Of a DNA stretch of 46,344 nt, positions 27,983 to 35,629 are shown piece after piece. Positions within the stretch are counted from its first letter, which is position 1; each line of letters begins with the position of its first letter. The stretch lies in the NCBI RefSeq assembly GCF_011044975.1, contig NZ_JAAKZV010000038.1:1-46344 (forward strand), written 5' to 3'. This DNA comes from Streptomyces coryli. Its GTDB lineage: Bacteria; Actinomycetota; Actinomycetes; Streptomycetales; Streptomycetaceae. The notes beneath the pieces were generated by a model. It made no database searches and was not told the DNA's origin. It saw nothing but the letters and a program-made list of their open reading frames with translations. Position numbers and translations under genes: made by a program.

Positions 27983-28798
27983 TCAGTCCGCCCCGGCCGG
28001 GTCCCAGCCCGTCGTCAGGCCCTCGTCCAGGGCGTCCAGGCGGCGCAGTTCGTCGTTCGTCAGCGTGAAGCCGTCCAGGTCGGCGTTCGCGCGGATGCGG
28101 TCGGGGTTGGACGAGCGGGGGAGGGGGACGAAGTCGCGCTGCAGGGACCAGCGGAGCAGGACCTGGGCGGGGGTGACGGCGTGGTATGCGGCGATCTCCT
28201 CCAGGACCGGGTGCTGCAGCCGGGCGCCCTTGGTGAGCGGGGAGTACGCCTCGATGACGATGCCCTGGTCGCGGCAGGTACGGAGGGTGTCCGCGCGGGT
28301 GCCGTAGAGGAACGGGCTCAACTCGATCTGGTTGACGGCCGGGACCACGTCGCTGCTCGCGGCGAGTTCGTCGAGGTGGCGGGTGAGGAAGTTGCTGACG
28401 CCGATGGACTTCGCCAGGCCCTCCTCGCGGGCGCGCACCATCGCCTTCCAGCTGTCCAGGCGGCGCATCACCGGCCAGTGCATCAGCCACAGGTCGACGG
28501 AGTCGACGCCGAGCTTCTCGAGGCTGGTCTCCAGGGCGGCGAGCGGGCGGGCGTGGTCGGCGTTCCACAGCTTGGTGGTGAGCCAGACCTCCGGACGGCG
28601 CAGCCCCGAGTCGCGCAGCGCGGCGCCGACGTCGCGCTCGTTGCCGTACACCGTCGCCGTGTCGATGTGCCGGTAGCCGGCGTCGAGGGCGGTGCGGACC
28701 GCGTCTTGGGTCTGGCGGCCGGGGGAGAGGAGGTACGTGCCGAAGCCGAGGGCGGGGAGTCGGCGGCCGTCGTTGAGTTCCACGGTTGAGGTGGTCAC
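27983..28798 (-). CDS. Aldo/keto reductase, 2,5-diketogluconate-reductase-like, 271 aa
   Basis: A TIM-barrel NADPH-dependent reductase. The catalytic tetrad is visible: Asp46 and Tyr51 in HIDTATVYGNE, Lys76 in LTTKLWN and His107 in LWLMHWP. NADPH contacts include SIGVSNF and the C-terminal IPKS-equivalent, here LPRSSNPDRIRAN. Start is GTG at 28798, since the upstream extension lacks homology. It diverges from the GH89 gene and shares its 94-base control region. The substrate is an unknown aldehyde or keto sugar. Confidence 0.9.
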   Translation of the reverse strand: MTTSTVELNDGRRLPALGFGTYLLSPGRQTQDAVRTALDAGYRHIDTATVYGNERDVGAALRDSGLRRPEVWLTTKLWNADHARPLAALETSLEKLGVDSVDLWLMHWPVMRRLDSWKAMVRAREEGLAKSIGVSNFLTRHLDELAASSDVVPAVNQIELSPFLYGTRADTLRTCRDQGIVIEAYSPLTKGARLQHPVLEEIAAYHAVTPAQVLLRWSLQRDFVPLPRSSNPDRIRANADLDGFTLTNDELRRLDALDEGLTTGWDPAGAD

Positions 28799-28829
28799 AG
28801 TTCCCAGCGTAACGGCCGTCAACTGGGCC

Positions 28830-28859
28830 TTGACATCCGATCTTTGGCGCCCGTACGGT
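28830..28859 (+). promoter_or_regulatory. Promoter of the GH89 gene
   Basis: TTGACA (28830-28835) is a perfect -35; TACGGT (28854-28859) is a fair -10 with an 18-base spacer. Transcription would begin around 28866, immediately before the DasR-type palindrome. Confidence 0.6.
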
Positions 28860-28868
28860 CCGCGCACA

Positions 28869-28878
28869 GGTCTAGACC
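28869..28878. promoter_or_regulatory. DasR-responsive element (dre) core
   Basis: GGTCTAGACC at 28869-28878 is the perfect ten-base core of the Streptomyces dre consensus (ACTGGTCTAGACCAGT-like); the flanks (ACA and CCT) match less well. It sits at about +3 to +13 of the predicted transcript, 14 bases before the ATG, where a bound GntR-type repressor would block transcription. DasR is released by phosphorylated amino sugars. Confidence 0.72.
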
Positions 28879-28892
28879 CTAGGAGAGGTCCG

Positions 28893-31082
28893 ATGAGTCT
28901 GCGCCGCAGGAGCTTCCTCGCGCGAGCCGGTCTGGTGGGTGGTCTCGCCGTGTTCGGATCGTACGGATCCGCGCGTACGGCAGCGGCGGGCGGTGGTGGC
29001 GGCGCGGACGCGGCGCGGACCGCGGTCGAGCGGCTGCTGCCCCGGCACCACGGCCAGGTCGAACTGGACATCAGGCCGGGCGACGGCGGCGACAGCTACG
29101 CGGTCGGCGGCGCGGAGGGGCGTATCGCCATCACCGCCACCACCCCGGCCACGGCGCTCGCCGCGCTCGGGGCGTATCTGAAGCGGGTGGCGCGGGCGAA
29201 CATCTCCTGGACCGGCGAGCAGCTCGGCCTCCCGGACCGGCTCCCGGCCCCGGACGCGCCGCTGACCGGCAAGGCGGGCGTCCCGCACCGGTTCGCGTAC
29301 AACGACACCAACGAGGGCTACACCGGCGCCTACCGCGACTGGGCCGCGTGGGAGCGCTCGCTCGACGTGCTGGCGCTGCACGGCTTCAACGAGGTGCTGG
29401 TCTACATCGGCGCCGAGACCGTCTACTACGACACCTTCCGCCACTTCGGCTACTCGGACGCGGAGATGAGGGCCTGGATACCGGGCCCCGCCCACCAGCC
29501 GTGGTGGCTGCTGCAGAACATGTCGCACTTCGCCGGTCCCGTCTCCCGCCGGCTGCTCGAGCAGCGCGCCGCGCTCGCCCGCCGCATCACGGACCGCATC
29601 CGCGAGCTGGGCATGACCCCCGTCTTCCCGGGCTACTTCGGCACCGTCCCGGACGGCTTCGCCGACAAGAACCCGGGCGCGAACGTCGTCCCGCAGGGCA
29701 GCTGGGCCGGCTTCCGGCGCCCCGGCTGGCTCGACCCGCGCGACCTGCTCTTCGCCGAGGTCGCCGCCGCCTTCTACGCCCACCAGGACGAACTCCTCGG
29801 CGCCACCGGGCTCTACAAGATGGACCTGCTGCACGAGGGCGGCGACCCGGGCGACGTGCCCGTCGGCGACGCGGCGCGCGGCGTCGAGACGGCCCTGCGG
29901 CGGGCGCACCCCGATGCGATCTGGGCGATCCTCGGCTGGCAGACCAACCCGCGGAAGGAGATCCTCGAGGCCGTCGACCGCGACCGGATGTTGATCGTCG
30001 ACGGCCTCTCCGACCGGTACGCCACCGTCACCGACCGCGAGGCCGACTGGATGGACACGCCGTACGCCTTCGGCTCCATCTGGAACTTCGGCGGCCACAC
30101 CGCCCTCGGCGCCAACACCCCCGACTGGGCGGAGGTCTACCCGGCCTGGCGCGACAAGAAGGGCAGCAAGCTCGCCGGCATCGCGATGATGCCCGAGGGC
30201 GCCGACAACAACGCCGCCGCCATGGCCCTGCTCGCCGAACTCGCCTGGACCCCGGGCCGGATCGACCTGGACGCGTGGTACCGCGACTACGCGACCGCGC
30301 GGTACGGAGCGGAGGACGCGCATGCCGCGAAGGCGTGGCAGATCCTGCGCGAGACCGCGTACGGCATGCGGCGTACCGACAAGTGGAGCGAGGCCCCGGA
30401 CGGGCTCTTCGGTGCCCGGCCCTCCCTGGACGCCAAATCGGCGGCGGCCTGGAGCCCGCAGGAGGACCGCTACGACACCGCGGCGTTCGCCCGCGCGCTA
30501 CCCGAACTGCTCGCCGTGGACGCGTCGCTGCGCGGCAGCTCGGCATATCGCTACGACCTGATGGACGTCGCCCGCCAGGTCGTCTCCAACCGCAGCCGCG
30601 AACTGCTCCCGCGGATCAAGTCCGCCTACGAGGCGAAGGACCGGGCCCGCTTCGACGAGCTCACCGGCACCTGGCTGGACCTGATCGTGCTGCTGGACAA
30701 GGTCGTCGGCACCAGTGAGCAGCATCTCCTCGGCCGCCACCTCGCCGAGGCCCGCGCCTGGGGCGCCGACGCCGCGGAGGCCGATCTGCTGGAGTTCGAC
30801 GCCCGGTCGCTGCTGACCACCTGGGGCGAGCGGTCCGGCAGCGAGGAGGGCCTGCACGACTACGCGAACCGCGAGTGGCAGGGCCTCCTCGGCGACTTCT
30901 ACCACGGCCGCTGGCAGCGCTACTTCACCGAACTCGCCGCCGCTCTCGCCGAGAACCGCGACCCGAAGCCCATCGACTGGTACGCCCACGACGACGCCTG
31001 GAACCGCAGTCACGACAGCTATCCGGTACGGCCCCGCGGGGACATCGAGAAGCTCGCGGCGAAGGTGGCGGCCCTGGCGTGA
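28893..31082 (+). CDS. Tat-exported GH89 alpha-N-acetylglucosaminidase, 729 aa
   Basis: Homologous to human NAGLU and clostridial GH89 enzymes, which release terminal alpha-linked GlcNAc. A twin-arginine signal (SLRRRSFLARAGLVGGLAVF) is followed by an N-terminal small domain, then the catalytic barrel from about 130 (NDTNEGYTGAYRDWAAWERSLDVLALHGFNEVL). The expected acid/base is Glu315 in DLLHEGGDP and the nucleophile Glu435 in MMPEGADNN. The C-terminal half is helical, as in the family. The start ATG has an AGGAGAGG site. A DasR-type operator and a -35/-10 pair lie just upstream, tying it to amino-sugar use. No carbohydrate-binding module is seen. Confidence 0.93.
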   Translation: MSLRRRSFLARAGLVGGLAVFGSYGSARTAAAGGGGGADAARTAVERLLPRHHGQVELDIRPGDGGDSYAVGGAEGRIAITATTPATALAALGAYLKRVARANISWTGEQLGLPDRLPAPDAPLTGKAGVPHRFAYNDTNEGYTGAYRDWAAWERSLDVLALHGFNEVLVYIGAETVYYDTFRHFGYSDAEMRAWIPGPAHQPWWLLQNMSHFAGPVSRRLLEQRAALARRITDRIRELGMTPVFPGYFGTVPDGFADKNPGANVVPQGSWAGFRRPGWLDPRDLLFAEVAAAFYAHQDELLGATGLYKMDLLHEGGDPGDVPVGDAARGVETALRRAHPDAIWAILGWQTNPRKEILEAVDRDRMLIVDGLSDRYATVTDREADWMDTPYAFGSIWNFGGHTALGANTPDWAEVYPAWRDKKGSKLAGIAMMPEGADNNAAAMALLAELAWTPGRIDLDAWYRDYATARYGAEDAHAAKAWQILRETAYGMRRTDKWSEAPDGLFGARPSLDAKSAAAWSPQEDRYDTAAFARALPELLAVDASLRGSSAYRYDLMDVARQVVSNRSRELLPRIKSAYEAKDRARFDELTGTWLDLIVLLDKVVGTSEQHLLGRHLAEARAWGADAAEADLLEFDARSLLTTWGERSGSEEGLHDYANREWQGLLGDFYHGRWQRYFTELAAALAENRDPKPIDWYAHDDAWNRSHDSYPVRPRGDIEKLAAKVAALA

Positions 31083-31101
31083 CGATGGGCGCCCGAGGGC
31101 G

Positions 31102-31896
31102 TCAGCCGGCGGCGGTGGCGAGGAACTCGGCGACCGCGGGCGCCACCACGTCCGGCGCCGCCGCATGGTCCTGCCCATCGAGCACCCGCAGCCGGCCGTC
31201 CGGCAACAGCTCCGCCAGCCGCCGGGCGGTGTCCAGGAAGAACGGCGGGCTGGCGCCGCCCGCCAGCACCAGCACCGGCCCGGGCACCTTGGCGGCCTCG
31301 CCCGCCGGGATCGCCCCGCCGGTGCGCACATTGCCCTGCACCTCGAAGTCGTACGGCATCGTGGGCGCCACCTCCAGCATGCCGGGGTCCTTCGCCGCCT
31401 GCGCCGCCATCTCCGCGGGCATTCCGGCGGCGGACAGGAAGGCGATGAGGGCGTCCGCGCGGCGGTCCTCGGCGATGCACGCGGCGATCTCCCGGCCGAG
31501 CGCGGCGGCGCCCTTCCGGCTGGCCTCGTCGTCCGGGCCGTACGGCGGCTCGTGCAGCACCACCGGGCCGGCGGGCACGCCCGCGGCCACCGCCCGCAGC
31601 ACCAGCCCCGCGCCGGACGAGTGCCCGTACAACGCGGACGTGCCGCCGGCCACGGTGACGATGGCCTCCAGGTCCTCGAACTCCCGCTCCACCGCGTAGG
31701 GCGCGGTGTCCGAACTGCCGCCGCGCCCACGCCGGTCGTAGATGAAGACGGTGAGCGCGTCCGCCAGCTGCTCCGCCAGCGGGCGCACCGTCTCCCGGGT
31801 GCACAGGATGCCGGGGACGAGGATCACCGTGGCTCCTGCGCCTAGCCGTTCGTACGCGATGCGGGTGCCGTCCGCAGAGGTCGTGGTGCTGGTCAT
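31102..31896 (-). CDS. Alpha/beta hydrolase, 264 aa
   Basis: Oxyanion-side motif VILVPGILCTRE at 24-35, nucleophile Ser93 in GHSSGAG, and a likely His in LDGQDHAAAPDVV near the end. The layout is that of actinomycete haloperoxidase/esterase-like hydrolases. The frame is open to 32193, but the ATG at 31896 begins MTSTTTSADGTRIAYERLG, the normal start. It converges on the GH89 gene with 19 bases between the stops and lies downstream of another hydrolase in the same direction. Confidence 0.87.
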   Translation of the reverse strand: MTSTTTSADGTRIAYERLGAGATVILVPGILCTRETVRPLAEQLADALTVFIYDRRGRGGSSDTAPYAVEREFEDLEAIVTVAGGTSALYGHSSGAGLVLRAVAAGVPAGPVVLHEPPYGPDDEASRKGAAALGREIAACIAEDRRADALIAFLSAAGMPAEMAAQAAKDPGMLEVAPTMPYDFEVQGNVRTGGAIPAGEAAKVPGPVLVLAGGASPPFFLDTARRLAELLPDGRLRVLDGQDHAAAPDVVAPAVAEFLATAAG

Positions 31897-31978
31897 GGCC
31901 GGGTCCTTCCGCGCGGAGTAAGAGGTCTCGCAGAGGAGACTCCCGCAACCGCGCGGAATCGTCGGCGGCTTGGGAAAC

Positions 31979-32671
31979 TCAGGCCTGTCGCGCCTCTGCC
32001 GCGGCGGCGAGGAGACGGGCGAGCTCGGCGGGCTTGGTGTGCATGGGCCAGTGGCCGGAGTCGATGTCCACGTACTCCAGGTGCTTGGCCCTGGGGAGCT
32101 CGGGCACCTCGCCCGCGTCGATCCACTCCTTCGCCTGGGCGGGCGTGAACTCCGGGCACACCAGCACCGTCGGGACCGCGAAGCGCCGCTCATCGGTCAG
32201 CCGCACCACGCCCTTGGCCACGCCCTCCGGCACCGGTATCGCCGCGGCCGTGAAGCGCTGCCGGGCCGCCTCGTCCAGGTCGGCCGCGTCGGGACCTTCG
32301 AACGGCTCCCAGCCCGGGAATGCCATCGCACCGTCCCGCACCGGGAAGAAGTCGGCGTACGGCGACCCGTCGGCCTGCGGTATGCCGCCGACCAGGGCGA
32401 CCCCGGCCAGGCGCTCCGGCCGGGCGTCGGCCGCCAGCCAGGCCAGCGCGCAGGCGGCCGAATGCCCGACGACCAGTGGGGGCCCGGACGCCGCGTCGAC
32501 CGCGGCGAGCACGGCCGCCACCTGATCGTCCAGCGTGGCGGCCGCGTTACCGTCGCCCTGGCCCGGGAGGGTGAGCGGCACGGGGCGGTGGCCGAGCCGC
32601 GTCAGCTCGGCGGCGACGTCGTCCCACGCGCGTCCGTCGAGCCACAGGCCGCCGATGAGCAGGATGTCCAC
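31979..32671 (-). CDS. Alpha/beta hydrolase, 230 aa
   Basis: An esterase-like hydrolase starting VDILLIGGLWLDGRAWDDVAAEL (GTG at 32671, with GAAGGGAAG upstream). The ATG/GTG at 32731 would add 20 residues without homology. Nucleophile Ser71 lies in GHSAA, where the usual final Gly is Ala. The catalytic His is in IDSGHWPMHTKP, a motif shared with many Streptomyces small hydrolases. An 82-base gap separates it from the hydrolase downstream, so they may be co-transcribed. Substrate unknown. Confidence 0.84.
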   Translation of the reverse strand: MDILLIGGLWLDGRAWDDVAAELTRLGHRPVPLTLPGQGDGNAAATLDDQVAAVLAAVDAASGPPLVVGHSAACALAWLAADARPERLAGVALVGGIPQADGSPYADFFPVRDGAMAFPGWEPFEGPDAADLDEAARQRFTAAAIPVPEGVAKGVVRLTDERRFAVPTVLVCPEFTPAQAKEWIDAGEVPELPRAKHLEYVDIDSGHWPMHTKPAELARLLAAAAEARQA

Positions 32672-32780
32672 AGTGCGCTTCCCTTCGCCGGGCTTGGTGA
32701 GGGGATCCACCGTAAGGTGCCGCACTGACAATGCTCCATCGGCGGCCGCTCGGCCCGCGCCGGAGCCGGGCCTGCTCCGA

Positions 32781-33095
32781 TCACAACCGGACCAGCTGCT
32801 CCACCAGGTCGCGGTACTGGAGCAGCGCCGTGCGCAGCTCCTCCGTGTCGGTGGCGTGCCGGTCGTCGCCGTCGCCCCGCTCGGTGGTCCGGGGCCTGAG
32901 GATCGACTTCCGGCGCTCGGCGAGCTGCTGGGTCAGATGCTCGATCGTCTCGTCGAGGACGGCGTCGGCCTCGGCCACCGACCCGCCCGGGTCGTCGACG
33001 AAGGTCGTCAGCGCGTGCTCCATGCGCTGCGAGAATGCCTCGCATTCCTGGCGGGGCAGCAGCCCCGCGGCGGTTTCTGGCGGCCTGACGGTCAT
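32781..33095 (-). CDS. Hypothetical protein, 104 aa, paralogous to the C-terminal part of its neighbour
   Basis: Family not recognised. A helical protein with no signal. It contains ATDTEELRTALLQYRDLVEQLV, which parallels RAETEELRRALLHGREFLDSLL in the upstream gene, and DDPGGSVAEADAVLDETIEHL, which parallels DTPAEAVVKADRLLAEAA there. Its ATG overlaps the upstream stop (ATGA), so the pair is translationally coupled. It looks like a duplicated soluble form of the neighbour's cytoplasmic domain. Confidence 0.7.
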   Translation of the reverse strand: MTVRPPETAAGLLPRQECEAFSQRMEHALTTFVDDPGGSVAEADAVLDETIEHLTQQLAERRKSILRPRTTERGDGDDRHATDTEELRTALLQYRDLVEQLVRL

Positions 33096-33862
33096 GTCGC
33101 TGTACCCCGTTCCCTGTTGTGGCTGTGCTCGTGGCCGCGCTCGCGGCCGTGGGGGGCGGCTCCGCGCCGCGGCGAGAGGGCGTGCGTGAGGCGTTGCCCG
33201 AGCCCACCACCGTGACGGTGGCCGTGGCCGTCTCCGGCCGCCGCCGTCCCGGTGTGCTCACCGGTGTGCTCGCGCCGCGTCCCGTGCCCGGTGCCGCGGC
33301 CCAGCCGCGGCTTGTGCCCGTCGTGCGCCGTCGGCTCGAGCAGCGAGTCCAGGAACTCCCTGCCGTGCAGCAGCGCCCGCCGCAGCTCCTCGGTCTCGGC
33401 CCGGCCCTCACCGGCGCGTACGGCGACGGCGTGCACCTCGCGATAGGCCGTGACCTGCCGCGGGTGGTGCACCGAGAGCGCGGAGACCTGCTCCTCGTAT
33501 CCGTCGGAGGGGAAGCCGCGGTCGCGGGCCGCCTCGGCCAGCAGCCGGTCGGCCTTGACGACGGCCTCCGCCGGTGTGTCGACGAACCGCTCCTGCACCA
33601 GGGCCCATTCGGCCGCATAGCGCTCGCGCGGCTCCTCGCCGATGTCCCGGAGCTCCAGGTGGCGGTGGTGCTTGAGCCGCTCGCTCAGATCCTGCTCGGC
33701 GGCGCGGGTGTTTCCGTCGTGACGGCGGACGGTCCGCTCGTATTCGGGCCCGAAGTGGCGGCGCAGCCGCCTGCTTCCGCCCATGACGCGCTGCCAGACC
33801 AGCAGCGCGACGCACACGACCACGATTACCGCGATCACCGCAATGATCAGGCTGGTATTCAT
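33092..33862 (-). CDS. Membrane-anchored hypothetical protein with His-rich tail, 256 aa
   Basis: One N-terminal membrane helix (SLIIAVIAVIVVVCVALLVW) is followed by a basic stretch and a cytoplasmic helical domain (about 35-175). The C-terminal segment is low-complexity, rich in His, Gly, Arg and Thr (HGHRHGGGLGQRL, HGRERGHEHSHNRERG). The helical domain resembles Streptomyces secreted/membrane proteins of unknown function. The His-rich tail could bind metal ions, but this is only compositional. It forms a coupled pair with the 104-aa paralogue. The reading ends four bases into that gene's start. Confidence 0.72.
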   Translation of the reverse strand: MNTSLIIAVIAVIVVVCVALLVWQRVMGGSRRLRRHFGPEYERTVRRHDGNTRAAEQDLSERLKHHRHLELRDIGEEPRERYAAEWALVQERFVDTPAEAVVKADRLLAEAARDRGFPSDGYEEQVSALSVHHPRQVTAYREVHAVAVRAGEGRAETEELRRALLHGREFLDSLLEPTAHDGHKPRLGRGTGHGTRREHTGEHTGTAAAGDGHGHRHGGGLGQRLTHALSPRRGAAPHGRERGHEHSHNRERGTAT

Positions 33863-33916
33863 GCCGGTCGAGTGACCGCGATGGCCCGGCCCAAACGGAC
33901 GGTGCGCCGGCCCGCG

Positions 33917-34684
33917 CTAGACGGGCTGTCGCGGGTCGATCCACAACGACTCGGAGACGACGCACACTTCGCCGTCCGCGGTGGCTATCGCCGAACCGCC
34001 CCGGTGCTTGCGGCCCGCGCCGTCGATCGACCAGCTGTACACGACGTGCTCCACCCCGGCCCGCACCGGCGCCAGTACCGCCGCGTCGAGGGCCGCCGTG
34101 ACCGACATGTCGTCGGCGGCGCCCAGGACCCGGACCGCCCAGCCGGCCGGGCAGTCCAGCGCCGACCACACCAGCTCCGGCGGCAGTGCCCCGTCCTCTC
34201 CGCCCATCGACGGATGCGGCGTCCACGCCGCGGCGATCAGCTCCCGGCCCGGCACCCTTGCCGGAAACACCCGTATCCCGCGCTCCGGCGGCAGATCGGG
34301 ACCGCAGCCGAAGCACTCCGTATAGTCCGCGATCACCCCGCGCCGCTCCACCAGATACCGCCCCGACGCGCTCCGTGCCTCCTCGATGCCGGGCGCGGCC
34401 GGCGCTTCGACCTGCACCGGCCGCGGCGCCGCGGCCACCAGCACCGCACCGTCATCGTCGGTGAGCGCCGCGCTGGCCCCGTCCGCCCGCAGCGGCACCG
34501 GCACGCCCGGCTTCACGATCCCGCGGAAGTCCACTCCGACCCCCGCGGCGGCCTCGTCCGCGCCGGCGGCGCGGACGGCCAGCAGCCCTGCCACGTAACC
34601 GCCGAAGGCCACCCCGTGATAGCCCTCCACACCGGCCGGGATCACCACGGATCCCGCTTCCCCCTCAACCACCTGCAGCGTCAT
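33917..34684 (-). CDS. Hotdog-fold thioesterase-like protein, 255 aa
   Basis: Appears to hold two hotdog-like halves: YHGVAFGGYVAGLLA at 22-36 in the first, and ECFGCGPDLPPERGIRVFP around 123-141 introducing the second, a motif found in acyl-CoA thioesterase-like proteins. The second half ends with GRKHRGGSAIATADGEVCVVSESLWID. The ATG at 34684 is used; the frame opens at 34714. Probably a cytoplasmic thioesterase or acyl-binding protein. It lies 57 bases downstream of the diacylglycerol-kinase gene in the same direction and may be part of that lipid locus. Confidence 0.7.
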   Translation of the reverse strand: MTLQVVEGEAGSVVIPAGVEGYHGVAFGGYVAGLLAVRAAGADEAAAGVGVDFRGIVKPGVPVPLRADGASAALTDDDGAVLVAAAPRPVQVEAPAAPGIEEARSASGRYLVERRGVIADYTECFGCGPDLPPERGIRVFPARVPGRELIAAAWTPHPSMGGEDGALPPELVWSALDCPAGWAVRVLGAADDMSVTAALDAAVLAPVRAGVEHVVYSWSIDGAGRKHRGGSAIATADGEVCVVSESLWIDPRQPV

Positions 34685-34741
34685 GGAATCGACCGTAGTG
34701 GACGCCACTGACAAAGCCAGAGATCGTCCCCGTGCCGTACG

Positions 34742-35626
34742 TCACGCCAGCACCCGCAGCGCCCCCGGCAGCACCCGCGCCGTCACCGGCACCGTCGCGT
34801 CCACCTCGCCGTCCGCTCCGTAGGGCAGCGGCCGGTCCGCCTCGATCCGCACCTCGCGCCCGCGCAGCACCTCCACCTGCGGGCGGCGCACATGCGACCC
34901 GTCCTTGAGCTCATTCATCACGGCGAAGAACAGATGCCGCGGCGCATGCCGGATCACGATCACATCGAGCATCCCGTCGTCCACCTTCGCGTCGGGCGCG
35001 ACCTTGCGGTTGAAGCCGTAGTACGCCGAGTTGGCCACCACCACGGTGTAGCCGCGCCGCTCCAGCTCCTCGCCGTCCACTGTCAGCCGGTAGTCCGCGG
35101 GCCGCCACGTCAGTACGGCCCGCAGCGCGCCCATGTAGTACGAGGCCGCGCCCCGCAGCAGCCGCGACTGATTCGCGTTGCGGTTGGCGACCGCGTCGAC
35201 GCCCGCGTAGACGCTGCCGAGCACCGCGACGCGGTCGTGCACCGCCGACGTCACCTCGATCGCGTCCACCCGGCGCGGCGCCCCGCCGAGCAGCAGCCGC
35301 GCCAGCGCCTCCGGATCCCCGACGGGCAGGCCGAGGGCGCGCGCGAAGTCGTTCCCCCGCCCCGCCGGGACGAAGCCGCACACCCCGTCCGTACCGGCCA
35401 GCGCACCGCCCACGCCACCCGCCATCCCGTCGCCGCCGACGGCCAGCACCACCCGCCCGGCGGCGGCCGCCCGCCGGGCGAGCTCGCGGGCGTGGTCGAG
35501 GCCGCGGCTGTACTCCGTCTCGACCTCCGCCCCCGCCGCGCGCAGCGCCTTCGCCACCGGGAGCAGCGCGGCCGCGCCCTCGTTGCCGCCCGCCGCGGGG
35601 TTGATGACGGCCGTGAATGCGTCCAT
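34742..35626 (-). CDS. Diacylglycerol kinase-family lipid kinase, 294 aa
   Basis: DagK/YegS-type lipid kinase. N-terminal VINPAAGGN at 7-15, nucleotide-binding GGDGM at 64-68 (the last residue is usually Thr), FVPAGRGNDFARALGLP near 85-101, and the C-terminal beta-sandwich with NSAYYGFNRKVAPDAKVDDGMLDV. The expected reaction is ATP-dependent phosphorylation of diacylglycerol or a related lipid at the inner leaflet. It begins three bases after the stop of the alkyl-DHAP-synthase-like gene, so they form one operon and may act on the same lipid. Confidence 0.9.
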   Translation of the reverse strand: MDAFTAVINPAAGGNEGAAALLPVAKALRAAGAEVETEYSRGLDHARELARRAAAAGRVVLAVGGDGMAGGVGGALAGTDGVCGFVPAGRGNDFARALGLPVGDPEALARLLLGGAPRRVDAIEVTSAVHDRVAVLGSVYAGVDAVANRNANQSRLLRGAASYYMGALRAVLTWRPADYRLTVDGEELERRGYTVVVANSAYYGFNRKVAPDAKVDDGMLDVIVIRHAPRHLFFAVMNELKDGSHVRRPQVEVLRGREVRIEADRPLPYGADGEVDATVPVTARVLPGALRVLA

Positions 35627-35629
35627 GAA

